In this document: positions 56,869 through 64,000 of the stretch, piece after piece
Layout of the letters: every line of letters begins with the position of its first letter
How positions within the stretch are numbered: the first letter of the stretch is position 1
Origin: Idiomarina tyrosinivorans
GTDB lineage: Bacteria > Pseudomonadota > Gammaproteobacteria > Enterobacterales > Alteromonadaceae
Assembly (NCBI RefSeq): GCF_003987475.1
Contig: NZ_PIQH01000003.1
Coordinates: forward strand, 124,001-188,000
Reading direction: 5' to 3'
DNA: 64,000 nt
Position numbers and translations under genes: made by a program
The notes under the pieces: generated by a model
Database searches by the model: none
The model's input: the letters and a program-made list of their open reading frames with translations, nothing else
Told to the model about the DNA's origin: nothing

Positions 56869-57258
56869 ATGAGCACGATTCCTGCTGACTTAAAATACGC
56901 ATCAACCCACGAGTGGGTCCGTAACGAAGGCGATGGCACTTTTACCGTAGGTATTAGTGAGCACGCGCAAGACTTGTTGGGCGACATGGTATTTGTTGAA
57001 TTGCCAGATGTTGGCGACAAAGTAGATGCTGGTGATGACGTTGCCGTTGCAGAGTCAGTAAAAGCCGCGTCTGACATCTATGCACCAATGACGGGCGAAG
57101 TTGTTGCCATTAACGAAGATTTGGAAGATGCGCCTGAAACCGTGAACAACGACCCTTACGGTGATGGTTGGTTATTCCGCATTAAGGCAGACGATGCCAG
57201 CGAGTTCGAAAACTTGCTAGACGCCGAAGGTTATCAAGCGGTTGTCGACGAAGACTAA
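56869..57258 (+). CDS. gcvH: glycine cleavage system H protein
   Basis: A 129-residue lipoyl-carrier protein. The lipoyl-bearing Lys65 is in [13 protein letters not shown]. It shuttles intermediates among GcvP, GcvT and dihydrolipoamide dehydrogenase. The gene starts 65 bp after gcvT. An intrinsic terminator lies between gcvH and gcvP, which could lower expression of the third gene. Confidence 0.96.
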   Translation: MSTIPADLKYASTHEWVRNEGDGTFTVGISEHAQDLLGDMVFVELPDVGDKVDAGDDVAVAESVKAASDIYAPMTGEVVAINEDLEDAPETVNNDPYGDGWLFRIKADDASEFENLLDAEGYQAVVDED

Positions 57259-57285
57259 GCCGCTTCAAACATGCAAGGATGCAAC

Positions 57286-57321
57286 AAGGACCCCGGGATA
57301 AGCGCTCGGGGTTCTTTGTTT
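57286..57321 (+). terminator. intrinsic terminator between gcvH and gcvP
   Basis: A 10-bp stem with one G-T pair (57286-57295 with 57307-57316) and an 11-base loop is followed by TGTTT. It suggests partial attenuation or a separate promoter for gcvP. Confidence 0.65.
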
Positions 57322-57370
57322 ACGCAACAAGGTTTACGCACCACATTCTATTAGTACGGGGCCGAGGTAA

Positions 57371-60259
57371 ATGACCAGTACCACTTTAACGCAACTTGAA
57401 CAGCATGATGAATTTATTGGCCGCCACATTGGGCCAAGCGCCGACGAAACAGCAGAAATGCTAAAAGAGTTAGGCGTGGATTCATTGGAGGCATTAACCG
57501 CAGATACAGTGCCAGGTTCGATTTTACGTGAACCTTTCCTGCAGGTTGGCGAGCCGAAAACCGAAGTGGAAGCATTGGCGCAATTAAAAGCCATTGCCAA
57601 GAAAAACCAAGTATTCACGTCGTACATTGGCATGGGTTATTACGATACCCTGACGCCGCACGTGATTTTGCGTAACGTATTGGAAAACCCAGGCTGGTAT
57701 ACCGCGTATACGCCGTACCAACCAGAGATTGCCCAAGGCCGTTTAGAAGCCTTGCTAAACTTCCAACAAATGACCATGGACCTTACCGGTTTAGACTTAG
57801 CCAGTGCGTCGTTGTTGGATGAAGCCACGGCCGCTGCAGAAGCGATGGCGATGGCAAAACGGGTGAGCAAGAACAAGAAAGCCAATGCCTTCTTTATTGC
57901 CGATAACGTGTACCCACAAACCATCGACGTGGTGAAAACCCGTGCCGAGTATTTTGGTTTTGACATTATCGTTGGCCCAGCGCGTGAAGCCGCTGACCAC
58001 GACGTATTTGGCGCATTGTTGCAGTACCCAGACAAGACTGGTCAGTTGCACAACATCGAGCAATTAATTGGCGAATTAAAAGACAAAAACGCGATTGTTG
58101 CGGTAGCTTCTGATTTAATGAGCTTGGTGATGTTGAAGTCCCCGGGTGAAATGGGCGCCGACATGGTGTTCGGTAACGCTCAGCGCTTTGGTGTACCGAT
58201 GGGCTATGGTGGTCCACACGCCGCGTTCTTCGCTACTCGCGATAAATTCAAACGGTCGTTGCCTGGCCGTATTATAGGTGTATCGAAAGACACCCGCGGC
58301 GAAAACGCTCTGCGGATGGCGATGCAGACCCGTGAGCAACACATCCGCCGCGAAAAAGCCAACTCGAACATCTGTACCGCTCAGGTATTGCTTGCCAACA
58401 TGGCATCGTTCTACGCCGTGTATCACGGTCCACAAGGCTTGAAGCGCATTGCTAACCGCATTCACCGGCTAACCGATATCGTAGCGTTGGGCTTAAAAGA
58501 CAGTGGCGTGACGCTAGAAAACAGCCATTGGTTCGATACCCTGACCTTCAGCGTCGATAACGCCGCAGAAGTGTTGGCACGTGCTAAAGCTGCGCAACTA
58601 AACCTGCGCCAAGATAGCCAAGGCACCTTTGGCATTAGCATGGACGAAGCGAAAACCCGCGCCGATGTAGAAACCTTATTTAACGTAATTTTAGGCGACA
58701 ACCACGGCCTAGACGTGGACGTGCTTGATAGCCGCGTAGCCTCTGGCGATATCGAATCCATTCCGGCAGAGCTGGTGCGTGAATCAGAATTCCTGACTCA
58801 CCCAGTGTTTAACCAGTACCACTCAGAAACTGAGATGCTGCGCTACATCAAAAAGCTGGAAAACAAAGACTTGGCATTGAACCACAGCATGATCTCATTG
58901 GGCTCGTGCACCATGAAGTTGAATGCCACCGCAGAAATGATTCCAGTGACCTGGCCAGAGTTTGCGCAGTTGCACCCATTCTGCCCGAAAGACCAAGCCC
59001 AAGGTTACGCCGAAATGATCGGCAGCCTAGCAGAGTGGCTGATTGATATTACCGGTTACGACAACTTGTCGATGCAGCCAAACTCTGGCGCGCAAGGCGA
59101 GTACGCCGGCTTATTAGCCATTCAGAAATACCACGAAAGCCGGGGCGATTCCCACCGTAACATCTGCTTGATCCCAAGCTCTGCGCACGGTACCAACCCA
59201 GCGTCAGCGCAAATGATGAACATGAAAGTGGTGGTGGTTGATTGCGACAAGAACGGCAACGTTGACATGAACGACCTGAAAGCCAAAGCCGAAGCGGCGG
59301 GCGATAACTTGTCGTGCATCATGGTGACGTACCCGTCGACCCACGGTGTGTACGAAGAAGGCATTAAAGCCATCTGTGATTTAGTCCACGAATACGGCGG
59401 CCAAGTTTACATGGACGGGGCTAACATGAACGCGCAGGTAGGGATTACCTCGCCGGGTTATATTGGCTCGGATGTGTCGCACCTGAACTTGCACAAAACC
59501 TTCTGTATTCCGCACGGCGGCGGCGGTCCAGGTATGGGACCGATTGGTGTGAAGTCGCACTTAGCGCCATTCTTACCCAACCACAGCTTGGTAAAAATCG
59601 ACGATACCGGTGCCGACAATGGCGCAGTATCAGCGGCACCATTCGGTAGTGCGAGCATTTTGCCGATTTCGTGGATGTACATTGCGATGATGGGCGGCCG
59701 CGGACTGCGCGAAGCCTCAGAAACGGCAATTATGAACGCGAACTATGTGGCTAAAAAGCTAAGCGCGCATTATCCGATTCTGTACAAAGGCCGTAACGAC
59801 CGTGTCGCGCACGAATGTATTATTGACTTGCGCCCGTTAAAAGAAGCGGCTGGCATTGCTGAAATTGATGTTGCTAAGCGTTTGCAAGACTACGGTTTCC
59901 ACTCACCGACCATGAGCTTCCCAGTAGCGGGTACGTTGATGGTTGAACCAACTGAGTCGGAATCGAAAGCCGAGCTAGACCGCTTTATTGAAGCGATGGT
60001 GAGCATTAAAGCCGAAGCCGATAAAGTGGCAAATGGCGAATGGCCAGCGGATAACAACCCACTGGTGAATGCACCGCATACCCTAGCGGACATCACAGAC
60101 CCAGAATGGGACCGCCCTTATGACCGTCGTACCGCAACCTACCCAGTTGCCGCGGTAGCCGAAGATAAATTCTGGCCAACCGTGAACCGCATCGACGACG
60201 TATTCGGCGACCGCAACCTAATGTGCTCATGCCCCGCAGTAGACAGCTACCGCGACTAG
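57371..60259 (+). CDS. gcvP: glycine dehydrogenase (decarboxylating) GcvP
   Basis: A 962-residue PLP enzyme that decarboxylates glycine and passes the aminomethyl group to lipoyl-GcvH. The single long chain contains both halves of the P-protein; the PLP lysine is Lys709 in [16 protein letters not shown]. The N-terminal [12 protein letters not shown] block (residues 16-27) is typical of the family. It is 112 bp after gcvH, past an intrinsic terminator. A terminator follows the gene at 60321-60346. Confidence 0.96.
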   Translation: MTSTTLTQLEQHDEFIGRHIGPSADETAEMLKELGVDSLEALTADTVPGSILREPFLQVGEPKTEVEALAQLKAIAKKNQVFTSYIGMGYYDTLTPHVILRNVLENPGWYTAYTPYQPEIAQGRLEALLNFQQMTMDLTGLDLASASLLDEATAAAEAMAMAKRVSKNKKANAFFIADNVYPQTIDVVKTRAEYFGFDIIVGPAREAADHDVFGALLQYPDKTGQLHNIEQLIGELKDKNAIVAVASDLMSLVMLKSPGEMGADMVFGNAQRFGVPMGYGGPHAAFFATRDKFKRSLPGRIIGVSKDTRGENALRMAMQTREQHIRREKANSNICTAQVLLANMASFYAVYHGPQGLKRIANRIHRLTDIVALGLKDSGVTLENSHWFDTLTFSVDNAAEVLARAKAAQLNLRQDSQGTFGISMDEAKTRADVETLFNVILGDNHGLDVDVLDSRVASGDIESIPAELVRESEFLTHPVFNQYHSETEMLRYIKKLENKDLALNHSMISLGSCTMKLNATAEMIPVTWPEFAQLHPFCPKDQAQGYAEMIGSLAEWLIDITGYDNLSMQPNSGAQGEYAGLLAIQKYHESRGDSHRNICLIPSSAHGTNPASAQMMNMKVVVVDCDKNGNVDMNDLKAKAEAAGDNLSCIMVTYPSTHGVYEEGIKAICDLVHEYGGQVYMDGANMNAQVGITSPGYIGSDVSHLNLHKTFCIPHGGGGPGMGPIGVKSHLAPFLPNHSLVKIDDTGADNGAVSAAPFGSASILPISWMYIAMMGGRGLREASETAIMNANYVAKKLSAHYPILYKGRNDRVAHECIIDLRPLKEAAGIAEIDVAKRLQDYGFHSPTMSFPVAGTLMVEPTESESKAELDRFIEAMVSIKAEADKVANGEWPADNNPLVNAPHTLADITDPEWDRPYDRRTATYPVAAVAEDKFWPTVNRIDDVFGDRNLMCSCPAVDSYRD

Positions 60260-60276
60260 CCGCCTACGGCTCGTAG

Positions 60277-60296
60277 CCTGCCGCTACCGCGGCAGG
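60277..60296. repeat. perfect 8-bp hairpin after gcvP
   Basis: CCTGCCGC and GCGGCAGG flank TACC, 18 bp after the gcvP stop and upstream of the intrinsic terminator. It is REP-like in form, but no other copy was noticed in the window. Confidence 0.4.
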
Positions 60297-60320
60297 TCAC
60301 GCACAAATCTTAAAAAAGCG

Positions 60321-60346
60321 AAAACCCGCCATCCGGCGGGTTTTTT
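60321..60346. terminator. intrinsic terminator after gcvP (bidirectional)
   Basis: A perfect 10-bp stem, ATCC loop and TTTTTT tract; the A-rich left arm means it can serve the convergent antitoxin gene too. Confidence 0.88.
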
Positions 60347-60372
60347 GTTGTTCGTTGCTTATTCACTGCGGG

Positions 60373-60897
60373 CTAGAACGTTAACGAAGAAACTTTTGAC
60401 TGGGCATCACGATCTAACTGAGACCATTCCTTTGCAATATTTATTTGCATGTTAACTGAGGCAATGTCCTTAACCGTTTTATCTACATGCCTTTGTTGAG
60501 CCACCTCATACCATTGTAAAAAGCTAGATAGGTGCCAAAGCGAGACTTTACCGCAGTGCACGGGTTGCGGGAAATTTGCTTTTGTTATCTCTAACTTGCG
60601 TAAATACTGGCGACTAACCCCTATTAGTTCAGCGATGTCGGTTAAACCCACTAAATCAGGTGTTGATTCTACTAATTTGGCACCCGGGATAGCACGTATC
60701 GCATCTTCTATTGCTGAAGTGACAGCGGAAAATGCATCGTGAGCTTCGCGAGTAAATTGCAGTGCGACCCGGCCTTTTTCGCCAATTCCAATCATTGCAT
60801 CGTCACAGCCCGCTTCTGCGAGCGCCTCAATATAGTCTTGCGGATCCTGAGTGGAATTTGGGAGGGAAAATTTTACCGTAAACTCAAATGCTTTCAT
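60373..60897 (-). CDS. HTH DNA-binding protein, probable antitoxin of a HicA-like pair
   Basis: A 174-residue protein. Residues 1-75 look like a small alpha-beta domain (FTVKFSLPNS opening, FTREAHDAFSAVTSAIEDAI middle); a helix-turn-helix of MerR/AlpA-like type follows at about 83-120 (VGLTDIAELIGVSRQYLRKL), then a C-terminal helix region. It starts 3 bp after the stop of the HicA-like gene. Toxin first, antitoxin second, with a DNA-binding antitoxin and a palindromic operator upstream, is the hicAB layout. I recall relatives annotated only as DNA-binding proteins. An antitoxin role is inference. Confidence 0.65.
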   Translation of the reverse strand: MKAFEFTVKFSLPNSTQDPQDYIEALAEAGCDDAMIGIGEKGRVALQFTREAHDAFSAVTSAIEDAIRAIPGAKLVESTPDLVGLTDIAELIGVSRQYLRKLEITKANFPQPVHCGKVSLWHLSSFLQWYEVAQQRHVDKTVKDIASVNMQINIAKEWSQLDRDAQSKVSSLTF

Positions 60898-60900
60898 AAA

Positions 60901-61158
60901 TTACTCCGTAGAATCATTCTTCCGAGCCGCACAGTTATCAACAATTTTTTTAATTTGTTTAGCGTGATTGACTGCATTTCGCGGTGTGCTCCAAATGCTA
61001 GAAATACAAAACTCACCACATCGGCAGGCTTTGTCATTAAAAGGACAATACAGTTTGCCCCAAGCATGACCGCCAACCACTTCAATTTTCCAGCCATGAG
61101 CCTCTGCATAGCAAAGTGCTTTCTCAACGTCCTTCTTTGCGTGTTTCTTTCTGCGCAT
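60901..61158 (-). CDS. small HicA-like protein, probable toxin
   Basis: An 85-residue basic protein from the ATG at 61156-61158, with GAGGA 7 bp before it on the minus strand. The first half (KDVEKALCYAEAHGWKIEVV, then GGHAWG) resembles the HicA double-stranded-RNA-binding fold with its glycine-histidine turn, although the usual second His is absent. The second half has four cysteines in CPFNDKACRCGEFC, which may bind metal, and a conserved-looking SIWSTPRNAVNHAKQI segment. A longer TTG start at 61212 would run through the promoter. The assignment as an RNase toxin is inference from fold-like features and gene order. Confidence 0.6.
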   Translation of the reverse strand: MRRKKHAKKDVEKALCYAEAHGWKIEVVGGHAWGKLYCPFNDKACRCGEFCISSIWSTPRNAVNHAKQIKKIVDNCAARKNDSTE

Positions 61159-61176
61159 GGGGAAATCCTCTGCCGA

Positions 61177-61213
61177 AGTGTAGTTAGATAGGAAGAGGTT
61201 GTCAATTGACAAC
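61177..61213 (-). promoter_or_regulatory. operator-promoter of the HicA-like/HTH pair
   Basis: A perfect 16-bp palindrome (61198-61213, GTTGTCAATTGACAAC) contains on the minus strand the consensus -35 TTGACA (61205-61200). After 17 bp comes TACACT (61182-61177) as -10. A repressor bound to the palindrome would block the promoter. Confidence 0.7.
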
Positions 61214-61309
61214 TATTTGTAAGTGAAAATGATGGAGCGATAGTGCTACGCTGACTCCCTTGAACTGGTAAATAACACGATAGCTCTCAAATATCCTGCG
61301 CACAGTTAT
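61202..61309 (-). pseudogene. ParE/RelE-like toxin C-terminal remnant
   Basis: One frame gives a short stretch with RRIFESYRVIYQF and an HHFHLQ-like end, which resembles the C-terminal half of ParE toxins (the R-x-I-F-x-x-YRVIYQ pattern). There is a stop just upstream and no start. The match is from memory of the family, and the fragment partly overlaps the neighbouring promoter palindrome. Confidence 0.4.
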
Positions 61310-61411
61310 TTAAGAGACTTTCGAAGGGTAGGTATTGAGCGAAGTCACTGGTCATTACTGGCCATATTTCTCAGCAACAACCAGTGGTTTCTTGCACCAG
61401 CTCGTAGTGTT

Positions 61412-61600
61412 TCAATTGCAGGTGACATCGACTAATTGAGATACGGTGAACGTATGGCGTTTATTGCTGGGTAGGGCGATATAATCAGGAGAGAATACTA
61501 AAATATTCTTGCCGCCAGAATAATGTGCTAAGACACCAATCTCTTGGTTGTTAATACTCAGGGCTAGGCCTTCTACGCGCTCGATACGTTTTGCAGTCAT
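61412..61600 (-). pseudogene. truncated HipA-like gene (N-terminal piece only)
   Basis: A 62-residue ORF whose sequence (LALSINNQEIGVLAHYSGGKNILVF, in two blocks from residue 12, and a YIALPSNKRHTFTVSQ part) matches the N-terminal subdomain of HipA kinases. HipA is normally about 400-440 residues, so the kinase core is missing. No continuation was found in any frame of the 200 bp after it, only unrelated remnants. It starts 5 bp after the hipB-like stop, in the normal hipBA order. It cannot be an active kinase, though a short standalone N-subdomain protein cannot be excluded. Confidence 0.65.
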
Positions 61601-61605
61601 AGTGC

Positions 61606-61890
61606 CTAGTCCTCGAGGTGCTTGTGTTTGTTAGCCCAAATATTCTCCGCGTCGACATTCGCTGAACGTGGAGGCGCTGTATCCGTAGCCAATGGGTCGG
61701 AAATAGATAGTTCTAGTCCTAGCCCAGCGAGAATGCGCAATAAAGTCGACACTTTTAAATCTTGGCCAGCTTCAACCCTTTGGTACTGTTGCTGAGACAT
61801 GCCGATAAGCATCCGCATGTCTTTTTGCGATAGATCGCGTTTTTTGCGTTCTCTGACTAATAGCTCACTGAGTTCGTGTAGTGTTTTCAT
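61606..61890 (-). CDS. HipB-like HTH antitoxin
   Basis: A 94-residue protein with a Cro/C1-type helix-turn-helix (about residues 12-66: RKKRDLSQKDMRMLIGMSQQQYQRVEAG in two blocks) followed by a disordered C-terminal tail rich in A, D, P and N. This is the layout of HipB antitoxins and repressors. ATG at 61888-61890. The region just upstream contains four operator-like dyads, the first starting 3 bp before this start codon. Its toxin partner is truncated, so the protein may persist only as a repressor. Confidence 0.75.
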   Translation of the reverse strand: MKTLHELSELLVRERKKRDLSQKDMRMLIGMSQQQYQRVEAGQDLKVSTLLRILAGLGLELSISDPLATDTAPPRSANVDAENIWANKHKHLED

Positions 61891-61892
61891 TG

Positions 61893-62000
61893 AACAACCT
61901 ATCTGTTGTTTTTTGTATACTATACAACTAAAAAATTGTTTTATAAATATTTAACAACATACTTGTTGTTTTATTTATAGAATACAATATTTATGTTGTT
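61893..62000. promoter_or_regulatory. array of four operator-like dyads at 30-bp spacing
   Basis: Dyads of the form AACAAC-6 bp-GTTGTT start at 61893 (perfect), 61923 (TACAAC/ATTGTT), 61953 (perfect) and 61983 (TACAAT/GTTGTT). Each is exactly 30 bp from the next, close to three helical turns. A -10-like TATAGT for hipB lies between sites one and two on the minus strand. A separate perfect 15-bp palindrome centred on 61920 overlaps this -10. Confidence 0.7.
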
Positions 62001-62036
62001 TTTGTGGTGAGGGAGGGATTCGAGTATCGGCGCCTT

Positions 62037-62055
62037 GTTCGCATCGATTGCGAAC
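62037..62055. repeat. 7-bp inverted repeat in the accessory intergenic region
   Basis: GTTCGCA and TGCGAAC flank TCGAT. Nothing links it to a gene; it may be part of an old insertion boundary or a regulatory site. The rest of 62001-62175 shows no coding features. Confidence 0.35.
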
Positions 62056-62175
62056 TTAACGTCATAGTTGATCCTTGTTGTATCTAGCGAAAGGGTCATT
62101 GAAACGTAATAGAGGTTTACAACTCTTCGTTTACTCCATATCGTTCTAGTACGTTATTTTTAACAGGACGAGTTC

Positions 62176-62481
62176 GTGGGAAAACTTTTTTCAAGAACAG
62201 TAAAAATCGGCATCTTTTTAAACCTTCCGCCATTACTGATGCTGCTTATGGGCTTCCTTAAGCTAGATATTTTCCCGATCACTTTTACTGCATTGTTGTG
62301 GGCAAGCATCCCACTTCAGTATGTTGGAATGGCGTCATTTTTTACCGAAAGTCAGATAACTTTTAACGAGTGGGGTGTGAGTCAGGCATCGCCTGTGGTT
62401 TGGTTGTCTATTGTATTATTTTGGTTGCTTCTGGCAGCTCTCATTAGCTATATAAGCTTGCTAAGAATACACAGAGACTAG
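62176..62481 (+). CDS. small hypothetical membrane protein
   Basis: A 101-residue protein with three hydrophobic segments (about 8-30, 36-56 and 70-96) and a short basic tail. The GTG start has AGGA about 8 bp upstream. I do not recognise the family. The composition is AT-rich like its surroundings and unlike the conserved genes to the left. It sits alone between the hip region and a decayed fragment, with no close operon partner. Confidence 0.5.
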   Translation: MGKLFSRTVKIGIFLNLPPLLMLLMGFLKLDIFPITFTALLWASIPLQYVGMASFFTESQITFNEWGVSQASPVVWLSIVLFWLLLAALISYISLLRIHRD

Positions 62482-62585
62482 AGGCATAGCTTGTTTCCTC
62501 CTGGTGCAACCCACTGGTTGACGTATGAATAGAGGTATTGGCCATTGGGAATGGCGCCGTTTGCGCTTCAGCAGCGGGGCTTTAA

Positions 62586-62687
62586 AGCCATTTGGTGGTC
62601 ATTAAAATACTCGCTACGACCTTAGGTGAAACCGCGGGCGATGCGCTGTCAATGTCATTAGGGTTGGGCTATTTGCTGAGTACCTGA
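62586..62687 (+). pseudogene. remnant of a COG4705-like membrane protein
   Basis: One frame reads VIKILATTLGETAGDALSMS and then a short glycine-leucine part before a stop at 62685-62687. This segment resembles the N-terminal half of COG4705 membrane proteins (the LATTxGETAGD motif). There is a stop just upstream and nothing after, so only about 33 codons survive. Recognised from memory. Confidence 0.5.
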
Positions 62688-62696
62688 GCGCCCGCA

Positions 62697-64000
62697 CTAG
62701 AAGTCCACATAGCGCACCGGTGGCTCTGGTGGGCGGCGTGGGGGCAGTGAATAACCGCCAAACTGGTAACGCAGGTAAATCATGCCGTTGTTGGGGGTGT
62801 ACAGCTCGGCACGCTGTAAGTTTGCGGATAAGCCAATATACCAGTGGCGGGTTAAACGGTACTCAATAGCGGCGTTAATGCTGCGGCTAAAGCCATTGCT
62901 GTCGCCACCGGTAAATACCGGCTCAACAAAGGTGGTTCCTTGTGCATCCACGGCTTGTTGTTGCAGTGCAGGGTCGTTGGGGAAAAACAGCGCGTCGTCG
63001 TCGGATGTTTTCGAGCCACCTACGGATACACGTAATAAATACGAGAACCGCTGCCAACGGCCGTAAATCGTAATGGGTAGGCTAAGCGAGGCGTAGCTCT
63101 GCGGGCTGTAATAGTTACCCTGACCAAAGGTGGCTTCACTGGAATCGTCAGCAAATCCCCAAGTTAACGCCGTTAACCCGACATCAACGGCAAACGGCTC
63201 GGTGTTATAGGCGCGCCAATACACACCTGAGTAGGCATACCAGCGTGAATTATCGGCGGTGTTCACCCCTAGGTATTTGTCGTAGCCCGCCGAACCCCAC
63301 CAGCCAAAAGCACCACCTTGGTCCCAGCTTGCGGAGAGGTTAATGCCATTCTGCGTGACTCGGCCCCAGGTTTTCCCCGTGCGAAAGTCATCAATGGCGG
63401 CAAAGTTGAGTAAACTGGACGACAGAATCCGCCGCTCGACGCCCAGTGACCAACCTAATTCGCCAAAGTCTGATGAATAGCTCAAACCACCGGTCCAGGT
63501 GGAGCGCTTAAAGCCAATGGGCGAACGACCAATATCCGCGCTCCAGTTTGAGGTTGTAAAACCCAAACCTAAGGCAACGCCTTGGTCGTTTTGCGGTCGC
63601 GGGCTCAAGTCACAGTCGTTATTGCACAGCAGCCCAGTGCCGAAGCGCTGGCGCAGAAAATCGTCGGTCAAATCAGCGCTACCTGCGTCGGCACGTGTTG
63701 GGTCGATTTTAATAAACCACTCACCGCTGCCTAAGCCTAGTAGGTCTTTACTAGGTACTCTTAGGTCAAATAGCAGCGTTTGTGCGGTTAATGACGATAC
63801 GCCCGGTGTTGAGTCTCGGCTCTGATAGTCGTAAGCGATCGTTAATACTGCTTCATTTGCTTTAATGTAATCCAACGCTTGGCTACGAAGTCGATTGCGC
63901 CGCCAATCGTCGGTAGCTGTCGGTACCCAAGGGCTCTGGCCATCATTGCCATTAGCGAGCCCCTGTTGGTTTAACGCAAATGCGCTAGCATCGGCGCCGA
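62697..64000 (-). CDS. bcsC: BcsC-type cellulose synthase outer-membrane domain (partial)
   Basis: The frame is open from the window edge to the stop at 62697, so about 434 C-terminal residues are seen and the start lies outside. The sequence resembles the BCSC_C domain: a 16-stranded beta-barrel-like pattern with repeated aromatic-glycine strands, a Y-S-P-Q-S-Y-x-S-L-S-L-P motif around 63068-63109, and GQGNYY before it. A short proline-rich tail ends the protein. BcsC is the outer-membrane exit channel for cellulose, with TPR repeats in the unseen N-terminal part. bcsA and bcsB would be expected to the right. Confidence 0.75.
   Translation of the reverse strand, partial: GADASAFALNQQGLANGNDGQSPWVPTATDDWRRNRLRSQALDYIKANEAVLTIAYDYQSRDSTPGVSSLTAQTLLFDLRVPSKDLLGLGSGEWFIKIDPTRADAGSADLTDDFLRQRFGTGLLCNNDCDLSPRPQNDQGVALGLGFTTSNWSADIGRSPIGFKRSTWTGGLSYSSDFGELGWSLGVERRILSSSLLNFAAIDDFRTGKTWGRVTQNGINLSASWDQGGAFGWWGSAGYDKYLGVNTADNSRWYAYSGVYWRAYNTEPFAVDVGLTALTWGFADDSSEATFGQGNYYSPQSYASLSLPITIYGRWQRFSYLLRVSVGGSKTSDDDALFFPNDPALQQQAVDAQGTTFVEPVFTGGDSNGFSRSINAAIEYRLTRHWYIGLSANLQRAELYTPNNGMIYLRYQFGGYSLPPRRPPEPPVRYVDF

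Noticed and set aside
60739-61191. 150-codon open frame on the plus strand in the TA region
   Set aside because: It is antisense to the HicA-like and HTH genes and crosses their promoter; the minus-strand proteins have recognisable domains and ribosome binding sites.
60894-61205. 103-codon minus-strand frame competing with the HicA-like gene
   Set aside because: The other frame (60901-61158) has a good ribosome binding site and family-like sequence, so this one is a shadow.
61893-62000. 30-bp periodic repeats taken as a CRISPR array
   Set aside because: The conserved part is a dyad with variable 6-bp centre and 12-bp gaps; there are no spacer-length unique segments and no cas genes.
62001-62060. 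tRNA-like 3' end as an integration site
   Set aside because: A GGATTCGAG stretch and an inverted repeat are present, but no cloverleaf or acceptor stem can be built.

Overview
This is a 64 kb stretch of a gammaproteobacterial chromosome, close to 50% GC. The likeliest source is a marine member of the Alteromonadales, probably Idiomarinaceae or a relative. That is inference from gene content and style: PomAB flagellar stators with a Q-rich PomB, a TtpC/ExbB/ExbD/TonB2 cluster, very long PstC and PstA, the TIGR03545/TIGR03546 pair, and 6S RNA beside zapA. Most of the window is conserved housekeeping sequence. The accessory part is at 60.3-62.7 kb.

Layout. 1-6.5 kb: 5' part of a RimK-like ATP-grasp gene, a TIGR03546/TIGR03545 pair, a GntP-type permease, a TRIC-like channel and a sigma-54 activator. 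6.6-9.8 kb: yajC-secD-secF. 9.85-13.2 kb: rhodanese, yaaA, DUF3014 protein, acyltransferase and an exported GNAT-like protein. 13.3-15.7 kb: ribH-nusB-thiL-pgpA. 15.7-18.7 kb: xseB-ispA-dxs on the minus strand. 18.9-24.5 kb: pomA-pomB, thiI, a VanZ-like gene, srmB, trmN6. 24.5-29.9 kb: M49-like lipoprotein, HDOD protein, rdgC, sensor kinase.

30.0-45.95 kb is a phosphate-starvation block: a TonB2-type operon (DUF3450, TtpC, ExbB, ExbD, TonB, TPR), a porin, an AEC permease, phoB-phoR, pstS, pstC-pstA-pstB-phoU. I find five PhoB-box promoters here with the same geometry: an 18-bp direct repeat, then exactly 10 bp, then a -10 hexamer. They precede the TonB operon, the porin, phoB, pstS and pstC, so energised outer-membrane uptake, passive porin entry, high-affinity import and signalling appear to be co-regulated. 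The first two TonB-operon genes each contain one in-frame stop codon.

45.9-50.4 kb (minus strand): zapA, 6S RNA, an exported M24 peptidase, 5-formyl-THF cyclo-ligase, rpiA, serA. 50.5-54.7 kb: ygfB-pepP-ubiH-ubiI. 54.75-60.35 kb: a LysR regulator diverging from gcvT-gcvH-gcvP.

60.37-62.7 kb is AT-rich and holds small selfish or defence-type pieces: a HicA-like toxin/HTH antitoxin pair with a palindromic operator-promoter, a hipB-like gene with a truncated hipA and four operator-like dyads at exact 30-bp spacing, a ParE-like remnant, a small membrane protein and a decayed COG4705-like fragment. The window ends inside the 3' part of a BcsC-type cellulose-export gene.

No rRNA, tRNA, complete insertion sequence or CRISPR array was recognised. 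No gene-free stretch exceeds 300 bp.
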